From Sphingobacterium multivorum (GTDB lineage: Bacteria > Bacteroidota > Bacteroidia > Sphingobacteriales > Sphingobacteriaceae): 64,000 nt of DNA. Below the pieces are notes generated by a model. That model made no database searches and was not told the origin of the DNA. It saw nothing but the letters and a program-made list of their open reading frames with translations. The stretch's first letter is position 1. Each line of letters opens with the position of its first letter. This document shows positions 48,261-58,503 of the stretch, in pieces. Both the position numbers and the translations under genes were made by a program. The stretch is from NCBI RefSeq assembly GCF_900457465.1, contig NZ_UAUU01000009.1:186001-250000 (forward strand), in the 5' to 3' direction.

Positions 48261-48881
48261 TTGAAAAAATATTTGCTATTCTTAGATACGGAAACATCTG
48301 GTTTACCGAAAAAATGGAACAAAAGTTATATGGACAGTGACAATTGGCCCCATATTTTACAATTGGCCTGGATCATCTATGACGAAGACCAACAGGAAGT
48401 TAAACGAACCAATAAATATATTTACGAGCCGTTAATACCAATTAGCCCTGCATCCGAACAGATTCATGGATTGACACCACCTTTTCTAATGAAATATGGT
48501 GAGAAGAAAAAAGACGTATTACGGAAATTCAGTCATGACATCAAAAAATATAAGCCGCAGTTAATCGGCCATTTTCTATCATTCGACCTGCAGGTATTAG
48601 CAGCCGAATTCTATCGATCCAACTTGGCTATTCCATTTCATAACTTAGCATATTTTTGCACCTTGTTGCATAGCAAAAAATACGTTCGGAATCCAAATAT
48701 GGTACATCTTCCACTTTCATCGCTACATGAAACGCTATTTTCGAGTCCAGCGACCGAAATGCATAATGCAGAAAAAGATGCCGAGATTACCGCTAAATGT
48801 TATTTTGAAATGATTCGAAAAGATGAATTATCCGAGCAGGACATACAAAATCAGCAAGCTGAATTCGAAAACATCTGTTAA
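48261..48881 (+). CDS. DEDDh 3'-5' exonuclease (DnaQ-like)
   Basis: A 206-residue exonuclease of the DnaQ fold. The acidic residues are in LFLDTETSGLP (Asp, Glu), GHFLSFDLQVLA (Asp) and MHNAEKDAEITAKCYFEM (His, Asp). The start is the TTG at 48261 (MKKYLLFLDTE); no upstream in-frame ATG exists and the motif begins nine residues in. Its coding end lies 11 bases before the CNMP/CBS gene, and the two are probably one operon. The pairing with a DUF294 protein is frequent in the phylum. Its substrate in the cell is unknown. Confidence 0.88.
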   Translation: MKKYLLFLDTETSGLPKKWNKSYMDSDNWPHILQLAWIIYDEDQQEVKRTNKYIYEPLIPISPASEQIHGLTPPFLMKYGEKKKDVLRKFSHDIKKYKPQLIGHFLSFDLQVLAAEFYRSNLAIPFHNLAYFCTLLHSKKYVRNPNMVHLPLSSLHETLFSSPATEMHNAEKDAEITAKCYFEMIRKDELSEQDIQNQQAEFENIC

Positions 48882-48891
48882 TGTAACTTCC

Positions 48892-50805
48892 ATGAAAAAC
48901 CCCGACGCTATACTACGCCTACTGAAATCGACTCAGCCATTTCAAATTCTGCCCGAAACCCTACAATTGAGTATCGTCGACAGATTCAATGAACATCGTT
49001 TTTCCAAAGATACCTTAGTTTATCGGCAGAACATTACCGACATGGATGGTGTTGATTTAATCCTCGAAGGTGAATATGAAACGTTCTTTCTGGATGTTTC
49101 TGATAATAAACGATTGGTCGAGATACACCATAAGCCGTATTGTTTTGGTGGAATATCAGTCTTATTAAACCGAACAAAAGCACTCAAGTCTGTTATCGCC
49201 AAAAAAGGTACAATTATTTATCGTTTACCCCGAAAAGACTTTATTGAGTTGTGTAATGCGAATGAAGAGTTTTTCCATTTTTTCACCAATTCCTTTGGAA
49301 AAAGAATGTTAGATGAGGAGTTTTCTCATTTTGTGAAGTCGCCAGCTTCCTTTGAGGAAAGCTACTTTGCGGCAGACCAACTCTATTCGCGCAAAATTGA
49401 GCATATTACCTATAAAGATATCGTATCCTGTACACCCGATACCCCCATCTTTGAGGCTGCACAGACCATGGCGAAACACAAGGTAAGCTGCATATTTATT
49501 AAAAAGGAGGAGCAGATTCTCGGCTATGCAACCGATATTACCTTAAGAGACAATGTCGTGGCCCAGCAGATTCCGGCAACACAATCTATCGCTCAGGTTA
49601 TGGATAACCCCATTGTCAGTATTTCCGATCAGGCCTATCTTTACGAGGCGGTACTGATGATGTTCCGCACGAAATCGAGGTATCTCCTTGTCGAGAAGGC
49701 GGGCAATTATATCGGTTTCCTTAGTCGAAATCGGCTATTGAGTGAACAGGGGCAGTCTCCGCTCGTATTCATTCAATCGGTTAAACTCGCCGAAACGCTG
49801 GATGAATTGCGTGAAAAATGGAATAATGTCCCCGAGATTATCCACCAATTGCTCGGTAGGGGTGTAAATGCCGAGATTGCGAACCAGGTCATCACGACCG
49901 TTGCCGACAGTATTGCCCTTAAAGTAATTGAAAAAGTGATCGGGGAAATGGGCGAGCCACCCGCCAAATTTGTGTTTATGGTAACGGGCAGCGAAGGAAG
50001 GAAAGAACAAACGCTAATGACCGACCAAGATAACGCCATTATTTATGAAGATAAAGCAAACGAACAACGGGAGCTCGTACGCGCGTATTTCCTCAATTTT
50101 GCCAGTCGTGTGTCGGATCATCTCAATACCATCGGTTTTAGCTACTGTACCGGTGGATATATGGCCAGTAATCCCGAATGGACACATTCGCTGTCGCATT
50201 GGAAGAAAAATTACAAGAAATGGATTGAAGAGAGCATCCCCGAGAATGCGATTAAATTTTCGACCTTCTTCGACTGTAGGCGATTATATGGTGACCAGGG
50301 CATTATTGATCAACTCAAAGAATTTCTCAATATTGAGCTACAAAAACCCAACGAGCGTTTTTTTACGTTCATTGCAAAGAATGCGCTGCAATATGAACCG
50401 CCGCTCACATTTTTCAAGGCAATAAAAACGCAAACAATAGGTTCTTCTGAAGTCTTCAATATCAAGAAAGCGATGACACCCATTGTTGACTTAGTCCGGG
50501 TTTACGCACTGCAAAACAGAATTTATGAAGAAAATACCGGTGGTAGGTTGAAACAGCTCCTTGAATTGGGCATCTTCACACAAGAACAGTACGAGGAATT
50601 AAATCAATCCTATTATTACCTGATGTCGATCCGTTTAAAAAATCAGGCCAACCAGATCCGTATCGCTAAACTGGCGCCCAACAATTACGTACCTATCGAT
50701 AGCTTAACCAATATCGAAAAGGCGACAATTAAAGAGATCTTCAAAACAATCCATAATTTTCAACTCGGTATTAAGCTGAAATTCACCAGCAATTTATTTG
50801 GTTAA
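48892..50805 (+). CDS. CNMP-binding/CBS/DUF294 nucleotidyltransferase-like protein
   Basis: A cytoplasmic protein of 637 residues. A cyclic-nucleotide-binding-like domain comes first (about 1-135, LILEGEYETFFLD). A CBS pair follows (about 170-290, CTPDTPIFEAAQTMAKHKVS and VMDNPIVSISDQAYLYEAV). Then the DUF294 nucleotidyltransferase-like domain (VTGSEGRKEQTLMTDQDNAI, with a Gly-Ser and Asp pair) and its C-terminal partner (FSTFFDCRRLYGDQ). I chose ATG 48892 (MKNPDAILRLL); the open frame begins 69 bases earlier, inside the exonuclease. Such proteins are thought to regulate solute symporters, but no target is adjacent here. Confidence 0.88.
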   Translation: MKNPDAILRLLKSTQPFQILPETLQLSIVDRFNEHRFSKDTLVYRQNITDMDGVDLILEGEYETFFLDVSDNKRLVEIHHKPYCFGGISVLLNRTKALKSVIAKKGTIIYRLPRKDFIELCNANEEFFHFFTNSFGKRMLDEEFSHFVKSPASFEESYFAADQLYSRKIEHITYKDIVSCTPDTPIFEAAQTMAKHKVSCIFIKKEEQILGYATDITLRDNVVAQQIPATQSIAQVMDNPIVSISDQAYLYEAVLMMFRTKSRYLLVEKAGNYIGFLSRNRLLSEQGQSPLVFIQSVKLAETLDELREKWNNVPEIIHQLLGRGVNAEIANQVITTVADSIALKVIEKVIGEMGEPPAKFVFMVTGSEGRKEQTLMTDQDNAIIYEDKANEQRELVRAYFLNFASRVSDHLNTIGFSYCTGGYMASNPEWTHSLSHWKKNYKKWIEESIPENAIKFSTFFDCRRLYGDQGIIDQLKEFLNIELQKPNERFFTFIAKNALQYEPPLTFFKAIKTQTIGSSEVFNIKKAMTPIVDLVRVYALQNRIYEENTGGRLKQLLELGIFTQEQYEELNQSYYYLMSIRLKNQANQIRIAKLAPNNYVPIDSLTNIEKATIKEIFKTIHNFQLGIKLKFTSNLFG

Positions 50806-50838
50806 GTACCTTATTGCCATACAAAGGCAATAAGGTAC
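50806..50838. terminator. bidirectional terminator-like hairpin between convergent genes
   Basis: Perfect 13-bp arms (GTACCTTATTGCC and its complement) with a seven-base loop separate the DUF294 gene from the GH43 gene. No long T run follows; a second small hairpin AGCGC-TAAC-GCGCT with T residues lies at 50846-50870. Confidence 0.65.
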
Positions 50839-50860
50839 GAAGATCAGCGCTAACGCGCTT

Positions 50861-51913
50861 CTATTTTTTTGGCAAAGACAAATCAAACTGCCAATGCTTC
50901 GCTAATCGCTCCAACTCTTGTTTTGTTATTGGGATGACAGCGCCATGTTTAGGCGAAGTGAAATTAGTGGATTTCATTTTACCTGCATTAAAGTGTCCCA
51001 GATCAACAAAATTTTTAAAATCTGTTGTTTCACTGAAGCCAAAATTATGGGGCGATATCCCATAGATATCATACATTAACACCCATTTTTCTTCCCCTAT
51101 CCTTTTCCACACATTCGGAGCTTCACAGGCTTCTGGCTCAGGGTCATAGAAACGATCATCATATTGATAGGGTCCATTCGGGTAGTCTGAAACAGCTTGC
51201 TTAATGCCTGGAACACCATCATGGGCAACATAAAAAAGATGGTATTTATTACCTACTTTCGTCATGTCGCCATCGATGTAATTTTTATTTGATTTGGGGT
51301 ATTGAAACAAGAGCTGTGGTTCTGATTCAAATGCTGTGAACTCCTTATTTAAGTAGGCATAGTAGAGCTGATTCAGTCCATTGCCAAACCGCATGGTAAA
51401 ATAGATCATCATTTTACCGTTCCGATCATCATAGATGAGTTCGGGAGCCCAAAAGGCGCCAACATTTTCCCAGCCTTTAAAGGCTTTCTCCAAGTAGAGC
51501 TCCGTATGGGTCCATTGAATTAAATCAGCCGATTTCATTAAGACAATACCGCGGTTGTTACCCCATCCAAATGCGACTCCGTCGCGCTCCCATTCCGTAT
51601 TTCTATACCCTTGCTTTTGTCCGTAGATATGTAGATCCGTCATGACCATATAAAAATAACCATCTTTTCCACGCATGATATAGGGATCGCGAATACCTTT
51701 CTGCTGTGCAATGCTATCACCAGCAATGATCGGTTTTCCTTTATTGATATCGGTGAAAGAATAGCCATCCTGACTGACAGCAACATACAGACCATGGCTT
51801 TCATCCTTAAAATAAACCATGAGGTAAGCAGCCAGATCCGATTCCTTCACCTGTGCAAACAAGTTCTGCACAAATAGCATCAGGGTTGTAAAAATGAGTA
51901 TGCGGATATTCAT
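50861..51913 (-). CDS. GH43-family arabinosidase/arabinanase, exported
   Basis: A 350-residue five-bladed beta-propeller with a signal peptide (LIFTTLMLFVQNLFAQ). GH43 residues are visible: GIRDPYIMRGKDGYFYMVMT (catalytic-base Asp), IDGDMTKVGNKYHLFY (pKa Asp) and EACEAPNVWKR (general-acid Glu), with WAPELIYDD between. It is the last gene of the arabinose operon, one base after the GH51 stop. It probably trims arabinan or arabino-oligosaccharides; the exact subfamily is not certain. Confidence 0.84.
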   Translation of the reverse strand: MNIRILIFTTLMLFVQNLFAQVKESDLAAYLMVYFKDESHGLYVAVSQDGYSFTDINKGKPIIAGDSIAQQKGIRDPYIMRGKDGYFYMVMTDLHIYGQKQGYRNTEWERDGVAFGWGNNRGIVLMKSADLIQWTHTELYLEKAFKGWENVGAFWAPELIYDDRNGKMMIYFTMRFGNGLNQLYYAYLNKEFTAFESEPQLLFQYPKSNKNYIDGDMTKVGNKYHLFYVAHDGVPGIKQAVSDYPNGPYQYDDRFYDPEPEACEAPNVWKRIGEEKWVLMYDIYGISPHNFGFSETTDFKNFVDLGHFNAGKMKSTNFTSPKHGAVIPITKQELERLAKHWQFDLSLPKK

Positions 51914-51914
51914 C

Positions 51915-53875
51915 TTATTTTACGGTCAATTTTATCAAGGTCAAGGAGTAAGGTTCAAATGTTTCAACAATTGTCTTCCCCTTATAAGTTATTGTATTTT
52001 GCTTTGGACGGATATTCAATGGTTCCTCGATACTGTTACTCAGGTTTAAGTTGGCGTTGGCCAAGGTGATTTTCTCTGCGGTCGCAGCAGGCTTTTTCTT
52101 CGAATTTATGGCAAGGTTCACTTTCATCGGCTTACTATTGTAATTGACGACTTTCACGATAAGCTGTTGCGCAACGGCATCAAATACTGCAGAAGCATAT
52201 AGGCTATCTTTGCCCGCTACGAATTCACCATCCCGTTTGATCGGAACAATGCTTGTCCCTTTATTGGTCGCATATAATTTTTGCACTTGGTAGCTCGGTG
52301 TTCCATATACCTGCAAGTTATCCACCCAAATTAAATCAGGTGACCACTGCCAGCCTTCGACATGACCGAATAATGGCGCGTAAGATGCCATTTCCACTAC
52401 GTCGCCATTTCGTTCCAGGCCGTCATGAAAGCGGCTTCCGAGAGGGCCGCCTCCCAGGTACTTTTGCCAGGACCGTTTGGTCGTGTGGTATGCGAAGCGT
52501 ATTCCCCTGCGAAGATTTTCACCCCATTTCTAGGGTAATTATCATAACGATTGGCGCTCGACAGAAACCAGGATGGTGGGCGGTAATAATGTTCATCAAT
52601 GATATCGATATTCATCGCCCGCAGTTTATCATCTAAGAAGTCAAAACGATCTCCTTCGGGATCGGTACCCGAACTGGCGATAATTTTGATCTCCGGATGT
52701 TTCTCGTTTAACGCTTTCTTGAAGACGGTTAACCGCTCGATATATTGCGGGCCCCAATTTTCATTTCCAACGCCCAACATGCTGAGGTGGAAAGGCTCAG
52801 GATGCCCCATATCCGCTCGTAATTTTCCCCATTTTGTAGCTGTTGTGCCGTTAGCAAATTCAATCAGATCCAAAGCGTCTTGAACATATGTATCTAACTC
52901 ATCTAAGGGTACCACTTCACCGGTATTAAATTGGCAGGCCATACCGCAATTGAGAATTGGCACCGGAGATGCGCCAATATCTTCCGCCAGCAAAAAGTAT
53001 TCATAAAATCCTAAACCGAAGGTTTGAAAATAATCAGGTGTCAGACGATGGCTAAACTCGGTATTCCAGCGGTTGATAATCAATTCCCTTTCCGTTATTG
53101 GTCCAACCGTTTTTTTCCATTGAAACCGATTGGCCAAATCTCTCCCTTCAACAATACAGCCGCCAGGAAAACGGATAAAGCCGGGTTTCATATCGGCAAG
53201 CATCTGAACCATATCTTTACGTAAACCCTTCGGTCTACCTTTCCAGGTGTCTACTGGAAATAACGAAAGCATATCGACGTCTAACGTACCTGTCCCTGTA
53301 AACCACACATTTAATTTGGCTTTATCTGTCGTTTGGTTGGCAGGAAATTTGACTGCAGCTTCAGACCATGATCCGACGGATTCAAGCGGAAGTTCAGCTG
53401 TTCCAATAACTTTATTCTGTTGATCGAGCAGTTCAACATGGATTTTCATTCCTTTAGCTGCACTTTGGTATTGTACTGAGAACTCATATGCTGCACCCGC
53501 TTTCACTCCCATTCCTCTAAAGCCTTCATTTTGTAGACCTAATTTCAGGTTAGCTGCACTATGTATCCTTAAATAACGTTTGTTCCCTTTACGTTTGCCA
53601 TCGTTTAGTAGCAGGTAGCTTCCCTCAGGACCATTTTCGAGCTTTTTCCAGCCCATCCAAGGCTGATCAAACTCAAATGATCTATTCTTTACCAATTCTG
53701 CATAGATTCCCCCATCGGCACCAAGATTGATATCTTCAAAAAAGACGCCCCACATATGCGGCGATATGTTGCCTGTAGGTTTATCCAACGCAACATTTAA
53801 TGTTATCGGTGACTGCGCCAATGCTGAAGAGCCCAAGCTCGCTAACAGTAACAGTGTTGACAGTACTCTTTTCAT
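51915..53875 (-). CDS. GH51 alpha-L-arabinofuranosidase with inserted carbohydrate-binding domain, frameshifted
   Basis: A protein of about 653 residues once one base is restored. It has a signal peptide (LLLLASLGSSALAQ), then MWGVFFEDINLGADGGIYAE, a carbohydrate-binding-like insert (about residues 75-215) and the TIM barrel with LGVGNENWGPQY (acid/base Glu) and VKIFAGEYASHT (nucleophile Glu). The frame breaks at 52420-52421: two C stand where three are needed, and MTGLERNGDVVEMASYAPLF continues into the C-terminal jelly roll ending TLIKLTVK. It follows a smaller GH51 gene and precedes GH43. Confidence 0.87.
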
Positions 53876-53929
53876 CCCTATATTTATTTTTTCAACAATA
53901 ATTTATTATTTCAGGTTTTACACCAGCTT

Positions 53930-53983
53930 TAACAGCACAAATAGGGTAACACGACATGACAACCCTATCAAAATTAGCTGTTA
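53930..53983 (-). other. intercistronic stem-loop between the two GH51 genes
   Basis: Outer arms TAACAGC/GCTGTTA and inner arms ATAGGGT/ACCCTAT nest at 53930-53983 and include the stop codon of the upstream GH51 gene. There is no T run, so it is more likely an RNA-stability or attenuating structure than a full terminator. Confidence 0.45.
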
Positions 53984-55525
53984 TATTAATTCCAATACAA
54001 TAACTGAAAATGCAGGAATGTCCACTTCAATTGTACCATTTACAACCTTTGCCTTATTGTACACAACAGGTGCAATTGTTGCGGGTTTCTTAAAGGAATT
54101 ATAATCGCGTAGGTTGTCCGCGGTAAGTATTCGACCTGTTACTTTTCCAGCTTTCACCGAACCCAAATCTACCTTTACCTTATTATTCTTTTTCGGATCA
54201 ATATTTACTAAGGAGATATGTGTACGACCTTGCTGATCTTGAGAGGCTGAAACCGACACGGCCGGAATTTTTTCTTGGTTAAATTCAAAATCCGTTGATT
54301 GAAGGGAAATAGGAATTAACTTGGCATCCTGATGTACCTTATACATTTCCATCACATGATAAGTCGGCGTCAAAATCATATTCTTTCCTTCTGTCAGGAT
54401 AACAGCTTGCAATACATTCACGGCTTGGGCAAGATTGGCCATCTTCACCCGGCGAGCATGATTGTTAAAGATATTGAGTGTCATTCCTGCAATCATGGCA
54501 TCACGCATGGTATTTTGTTGGTAGAGAAAGCCCGGATTCGTGCCAGGTTCTACCGCATACCAGCCGCCCCATTCGTCTACGATCAGATCCACCAGTCCTT
54601 TCGGATCATATTTGTCCATGATGGCGATATTCTTTTCCACGAGCTCATTCATAAACCAAGCTGATTTCATGGTTTTAAAATACTCCTCCTCCGAATATTG
54701 CGTTGCAGAGCCCTTGTCGTCCCAGTTGATCACGGCATAGTGATGAAGTCCCATGCCTTTCATCAAACCACTTGGAATTTTCTTCATCAAAGTCTCCGTC
54801 CAATTATAATCGGCACTATTGGCTCCCGAGGCGATTCGATACAAACCGCTTCCATTGGTCCAGTCCGACATAAACGTGGCGTATTTGCGGTAGATGTCTG
54901 TATAGTAATCGACAGTCATATTTCCGCCACAGCCCCAGGCTTCATTTCCTACGCCCCAGAATTTCACCTTCCAAGGCTCTTGCCGACCATTTTTTCGTCG
55001 CCAATCCGACATGGGGCTCTCGCCTTTAAAATTCACATATTGAACCCAGTCGGCAAGTTCCTGCACCTCACCGCTCCCCACATTTCCCGCCAGATAAGGC
55101 TCTGCACCCAACAATTCACACATATTGAGAAAATCGTGTGTACCAAAAGAGTTATCCTCTGTCACGCCTCCCCACCAATTGTTTACGATAGCAGGACGCT
55201 GGGCTTTGGGGCCAACGCCATCCTTCCAATGATACGTATCGGCAAAACATCCTCCTGGCCAACGCAAATTGGGAATATTCAACTTCTTAAGAGCTTCGAT
55301 GATATCTTTCCGGACGCCGTCAGCATGGGGAATCGAATCATTTTTCTCACCGACATAAAATCCATCATAAATACAGCGTCCCAAATGTTCGGCAAAATGT
55401 CCATAGATATGTCGACTTATAATCTGCTCCTGCTGTGGTGTTTCCAATCTTACACTACTCTGTCCATACAGTAATCCAGTGGCCAGCGTAAAAACAACGC
55501 CTAATTTTAATCTTAGCTTCATCAT
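53981..55525 (-). CDS. abfA: GH51 alpha-L-arabinofuranosidase
   Basis: A 514-residue hydrolase with a signal peptide (LGVVFTLATGLLYGQ). It matches the shorter bacterial arabinofuranosidases: RHIYGHFAEHLGRCIYDG, NLRWPGGCFADTYHWKDGVG, WGVGNEAWGCGGNMT (acid/base Glu) and VDEWGGWYAVEPGTNPGF (nucleophile Glu). A C-terminal beta domain ends VDIPAFSVIVLELI. It removes terminal arabinofuranose from arabinan or arabinoxylan side chains. The signal peptide places it in the periplasm. Confidence 0.9.
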   Translation of the reverse strand: MMKLRLKLGVVFTLATGLLYGQSSVRLETPQQEQIISRHIYGHFAEHLGRCIYDGFYVGEKNDSIPHADGVRKDIIEALKKLNIPNLRWPGGCFADTYHWKDGVGPKAQRPAIVNNWWGGVTEDNSFGTHDFLNMCELLGAEPYLAGNVGSGEVQELADWVQYVNFKGESPMSDWRRKNGRQEPWKVKFWGVGNEAWGCGGNMTVDYYTDIYRKYATFMSDWTNGSGLYRIASGANSADYNWTETLMKKIPSGLMKGMGLHHYAVINWDDKGSATQYSEEEYFKTMKSAWFMNELVEKNIAIMDKYDPKGLVDLIVDEWGGWYAVEPGTNPGFLYQQNTMRDAMIAGMTLNIFNNHARRVKMANLAQAVNVLQAVILTEGKNMILTPTYHVMEMYKVHQDAKLIPISLQSTDFEFNQEKIPAVSVSASQDQQGRTHISLVNIDPKKNNKVKVDLGSVKAGKVTGRILTADNLRDYNSFKKPATIAPVVYNKAKVVNGTIEVDIPAFSVIVLELI

Positions 55526-55535
55526 ATCGATTTTA

Positions 55536-56684
55536 TTATTTCACACTAAATTGATAGGTTGTCTTTGAACTATATTTTTCGCCAGGTTTTAACACCGTTG
55601 ACGCAAAACTGGGGTGATTTGGTGCATCTGGAAAATGTTGTGTCTCCAAGCAGAAGGCAGAACGGAATGGATACACTTTTCCCTCTTTCCCTTTAGGATC
55701 CGAATCCTTCATAAAATTACCGCTGTAAAACTGCAAGCCTGGTTCGGTTGTGTAGATGTCCATTTCAATACCTGTCTTGGTAGCATACACCTGTGCGACC
55801 TTCTGGAAACCATCCTTCTTGTTGAGTTCAAAATTATGGTCATAGCCCTTTCCAATCTTCAGTTGAGCATTTTGATCTTCAATACGAGCGCCAATGCGTG
55901 TCGGTTTGGTAAAATCGAATGCGGTGCCCGCGACAGGCAAGCTCTTTCCTGTTGGGATCAAGGTATTATCAACTTCGGTAATTGCCTTTGCATCAATCTG
56001 AAGTTCATGATCCAAAATAGAAGAATCTCCGGCTCCATTGAGGTTAAAATACGCATGGTTGGTCAGATTTAAGACCGTCTCTTTATCTGTTGTCGCCTGA
56101 TAGGCTATGGCCAAAGCACCATTGTCCTCCAGGGTGTAGGTAACCTCCATCTTGACCGTTCCTGGATACCCCGCTTCTTTATCAGGTGAGGTATAGGCTA
56201 ATGTGATTGATGTATTAGTGCTACTAACAACATCCCACACCTTATTGTAAACGCCATTGGTACCGCCATGAAGTGAGTTCTCGCCATCATTCTTTTCCAA
56301 CGTATACACCTCACCATTCAGTTTAAATGATGCTTTCCCGATCCGGTTACCATAACGCCCTACAATGGCGCCGTAAAAATTATTATAGTTATCCTTGTAT
56401 TCTTTGGCCGAATCATAGCCCAAAATCACATCAGTCGCTTTACCGTTCTTATCCGGGACTTTTAAACTCACCAGACGTGCACCATAATTTGTCAACGTAA
56501 TGGCGAGTTTGTCGTTCTTGAGCTGGAACAGTTTAACTTCTTTACCATCAATCTGACTGTCGAAAGCAGGGCTGGAAGTAGAATCAGCCATCGTTGCTGC
56601 TTGCTTATTTTGAGTTGATGAAGATTGGCAGCCATAGGCCAATGAAGCACAAGTCAACAAACCAATAATAATTTTCTTATTCAT
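55536..56684 (-). CDS. galM: aldose 1-epimerase lipoprotein (mutarotase)
   Basis: It interconverts alpha and beta sugar anomers. The lipobox SLAYGC (Cys19) makes this 382-residue protein a periplasm- or membrane-attached form. Galactose-mutarotase motifs are GRYGNRIGKASFKLNGE, ENSLHGGTNGVYNKVWDV (first His), LTNHAYFNLNGAGDSS (second His) and GLQFYSGNF. The catalytic Glu lies in CLETQHFPDAPNHP. In this operon it would speed anomer exchange of arabinose before uptake. Confidence 0.92.
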   Translation of the reverse strand: MNKKIIIGLLTCASLAYGCQSSSTQNKQAATMADSTSSPAFDSQIDGKEVKLFQLKNDKLAITLTNYGARLVSLKVPDKNGKATDVILGYDSAKEYKDNYNNFYGAIVGRYGNRIGKASFKLNGEVYTLEKNDGENSLHGGTNGVYNKVWDVVSSTNTSITLAYTSPDKEAGYPGTVKMEVTYTLEDNGALAIAYQATTDKETVLNLTNHAYFNLNGAGDSSILDHELQIDAKAITEVDNTLIPTGKSLPVAGTAFDFTKPTRIGARIEDQNAQLKIGKGYDHNFELNKKDGFQKVAQVYATKTGIEMDIYTTEPGLQFYSGNFMKDSDPKGKEGKVYPFRSAFCLETQHFPDAPNHPSFASTVLKPGEKYSSKTTYQFSVK

Positions 56685-56721
56685 CTGTAATTAAGTTTTA
56701 CCCCATCGGTCTGATGGAGGC

Positions 56722-56741
56722 TTCCTAATTTTCATTAGGAA
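56722..56741 (-). other. intercistronic hairpin between the symporter and galM genes
   Basis: TTCCTAAT-TTTC-ATTAGGAA is a perfect 8-bp hairpin, with a second small hairpin (CCATC/GATGG, 56703-56716) next to it. No T run follows, so partial termination or RNA processing is the likely effect. Confidence 0.4.
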
Positions 56742-56778
56742 TGGTTCATAATTTTTTAATTATTCAAATGGCAACATT

Positions 56779-58479
56779 CTACCAAAAACGCACGTAGATA
56801 GCGGTCACCAACAATAAAGTCACAACAATTAATGCCAATACGGATGGTTCTACTTTAAACATCGACCGATCCAATACAAAAGCTTTTGGATTAACCTTTG
56901 GTCCAAATAAGCTCACAGCAATCATAGCAATCATTGTAAATACAAATGCGAGTCCCATACATATTTGGAATGGTATTTCATAAACGCCCGCTTTGTTGAG
57001 ATATGCCGTATAGATCCATGTCTCTGGTCCGAAAACCTTTGTTGCAAACTCATTGAAAAATATAGACAACGCAAATCCCGTAACAAGGCCTGTAATGGCG
57101 GCTGCACCTGTCGTCCTTTTCCAAAACATTCCTAGCAAAAACATCGCAAAAACACCTGGGCTGATGAAGCCTGTATATTTTTGGATAAAAGTAAATCCGC
57201 CGGCACCACCGATGCCCAGCGCATCATTCCAGGTAAACAAAACAGAAAGTAGAATAGAGATCACGATGGTTATCTTTCCAACCCACACCATTTTTGCTTC
57301 GCTCGCATCTTTATTGATGTATTTTTTAAAGATATCCAATGTAAAGATCGTTGCGATACTATTGGCCTTTCCGGCCAATCCGGCCACAATAGCCGCTGTA
57401 AGCGCCGCCAGCGCAAGCCCTTTCATTCCATTGGGCAGATAGCCCAATATCGCTGAATATGCATTATCGGCGTGAAACACTCCTCCAGGAGCCATTTCGT
57501 GTTGTAACGCACCATTTTTGTATAGCACATAAGCGGCTATCCCTGGAAGCATAACGATAATTGGCATAAACAATTTTAGAAATCCCGCAAAAAGAATCCC
57601 TGTGCGTGCAGTCTTTAGATCGGCTCCCAAAGCGCGTTGTGTGATGTATTGATTACAACCCCAGTAATTTAGGTTGACAATCCAGATTCCGGCAAGGTAC
57701 ATTCCTATTCCAGGCAGCATCAGATACTTATTGATATCTTCCTGACTAGCTCCTGGCCCTGGTTTATCGACAAATAGGTTAAAATGCTCCGGCGAATCTT
57801 CCATCAATTTATTGAATCCAGCCAAGGCGTCTTGTCCCAAACCAAAATGTTCACTGACCAAGGTCAATGCCACATAGGTCGTCGCTATACCGCCAATAAT
57901 TAATACAACAACCTGAATAACATCTGTAAAACCAATAACACGCATTCCCCCCAGCGTAATGATGACGGCAAATACGGCTAAAGCAACTGTAATGGTGTGG
58001 AAGCTGTCGCCACCTCCGGCCATACTCGAAATGGCAATTGCCCCGAGATACAGGATAGATGTCAGATTGACAAAAACATACAAAAACAACCAGAAGATTG
58101 CCATGATGAGACTCGTCGTTTCATTGTATCGGTTGTTCAAAAACTGAGGCATCGTGAAAATCTTGTTTTTCAGATAGACCGGAATAAACCAAACCGCAAC
58201 AATAATTAACGCTACCGCAGCAATGAGCTCGTAAGCAGCTACAGCAATACCAACCTCAAATCCATTGCCGCTCATGCCAATAAACTGTTCAGCAGAAATA
58301 TTCGATGCGATCAATGAAGAGCCTATGGCCCACCAGGTCAGTGATCCTTCTGCCAGAAAGTAGTCCTTGCTGCTGCTTAAACTATTCGTCTTTTTACGAT
58401 AAATCCAATAGCCATAGCCGGCTACAATAAAGAAGTAAATTACGAAGATGATGTAATCTACCGTTGCAAATTTTTCCAT
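56779..58479 (-). CDS. sodium:solute symporter (SSS family), probable L-arabinose importer
   Basis: An inner-membrane protein of 566 residues with 14-15 hydrophobic helices. It has the SSS pattern IFVIYFFIVAGYGYWIYRKK at the start, SSLIASNISAEQFIGMSG (helix 1 sodium site) and the WGCNQYITQRALGADLKTAR signature. I chose ATG 58479 (MEKFATVDY) over 58503. Its place after araA, and before periplasmic arabinosidases, points to arabinose, but sugar specificity cannot be read from sequence. A strong hairpin separates it from araA. Confidence 0.86.
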   Translation of the reverse strand: MEKFATVDYIIFVIYFFIVAGYGYWIYRKKTNSLSSSKDYFLAEGSLTWWAIGSSLIASNISAEQFIGMSGNGFEVGIAVAAYELIAAVALIIVAVWFIPVYLKNKIFTMPQFLNNRYNETTSLIMAIFWLFLYVFVNLTSILYLGAIAISSMAGGGDSFHTITVALAVFAVIITLGGMRVIGFTDVIQVVVLIIGGIATTYVALTLVSEHFGLGQDALAGFNKLMEDSPEHFNLFVDKPGPGASQEDINKYLMLPGIGMYLAGIWIVNLNYWGCNQYITQRALGADLKTARTGILFAGFLKLFMPIIVMLPGIAAYVLYKNGALQHEMAPGGVFHADNAYSAILGYLPNGMKGLALAALTAAIVAGLAGKANSIATIFTLDIFKKYINKDASEAKMVWVGKITIVISILLSVLFTWNDALGIGGAGGFTFIQKYTGFISPGVFAMFLLGMFWKRTTGAAAITGLVTGFALSIFFNEFATKVFGPETWIYTAYLNKAGVYEIPFQICMGLAFVFTMIAMIAVSLFGPKVNPKAFVLDRSMFKVEPSVLALIVVTLLLVTAIYVRFW

Positions 58480-58503
58480 ATTTCCCAAATTGGTTATTAT
58501 CAA

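Noticed and set aside
54698..55474. A 258-codon frame antisense to the GH51 gene
   Set aside because: Long but entirely opposite a clear glycosidase; no motifs of its own.
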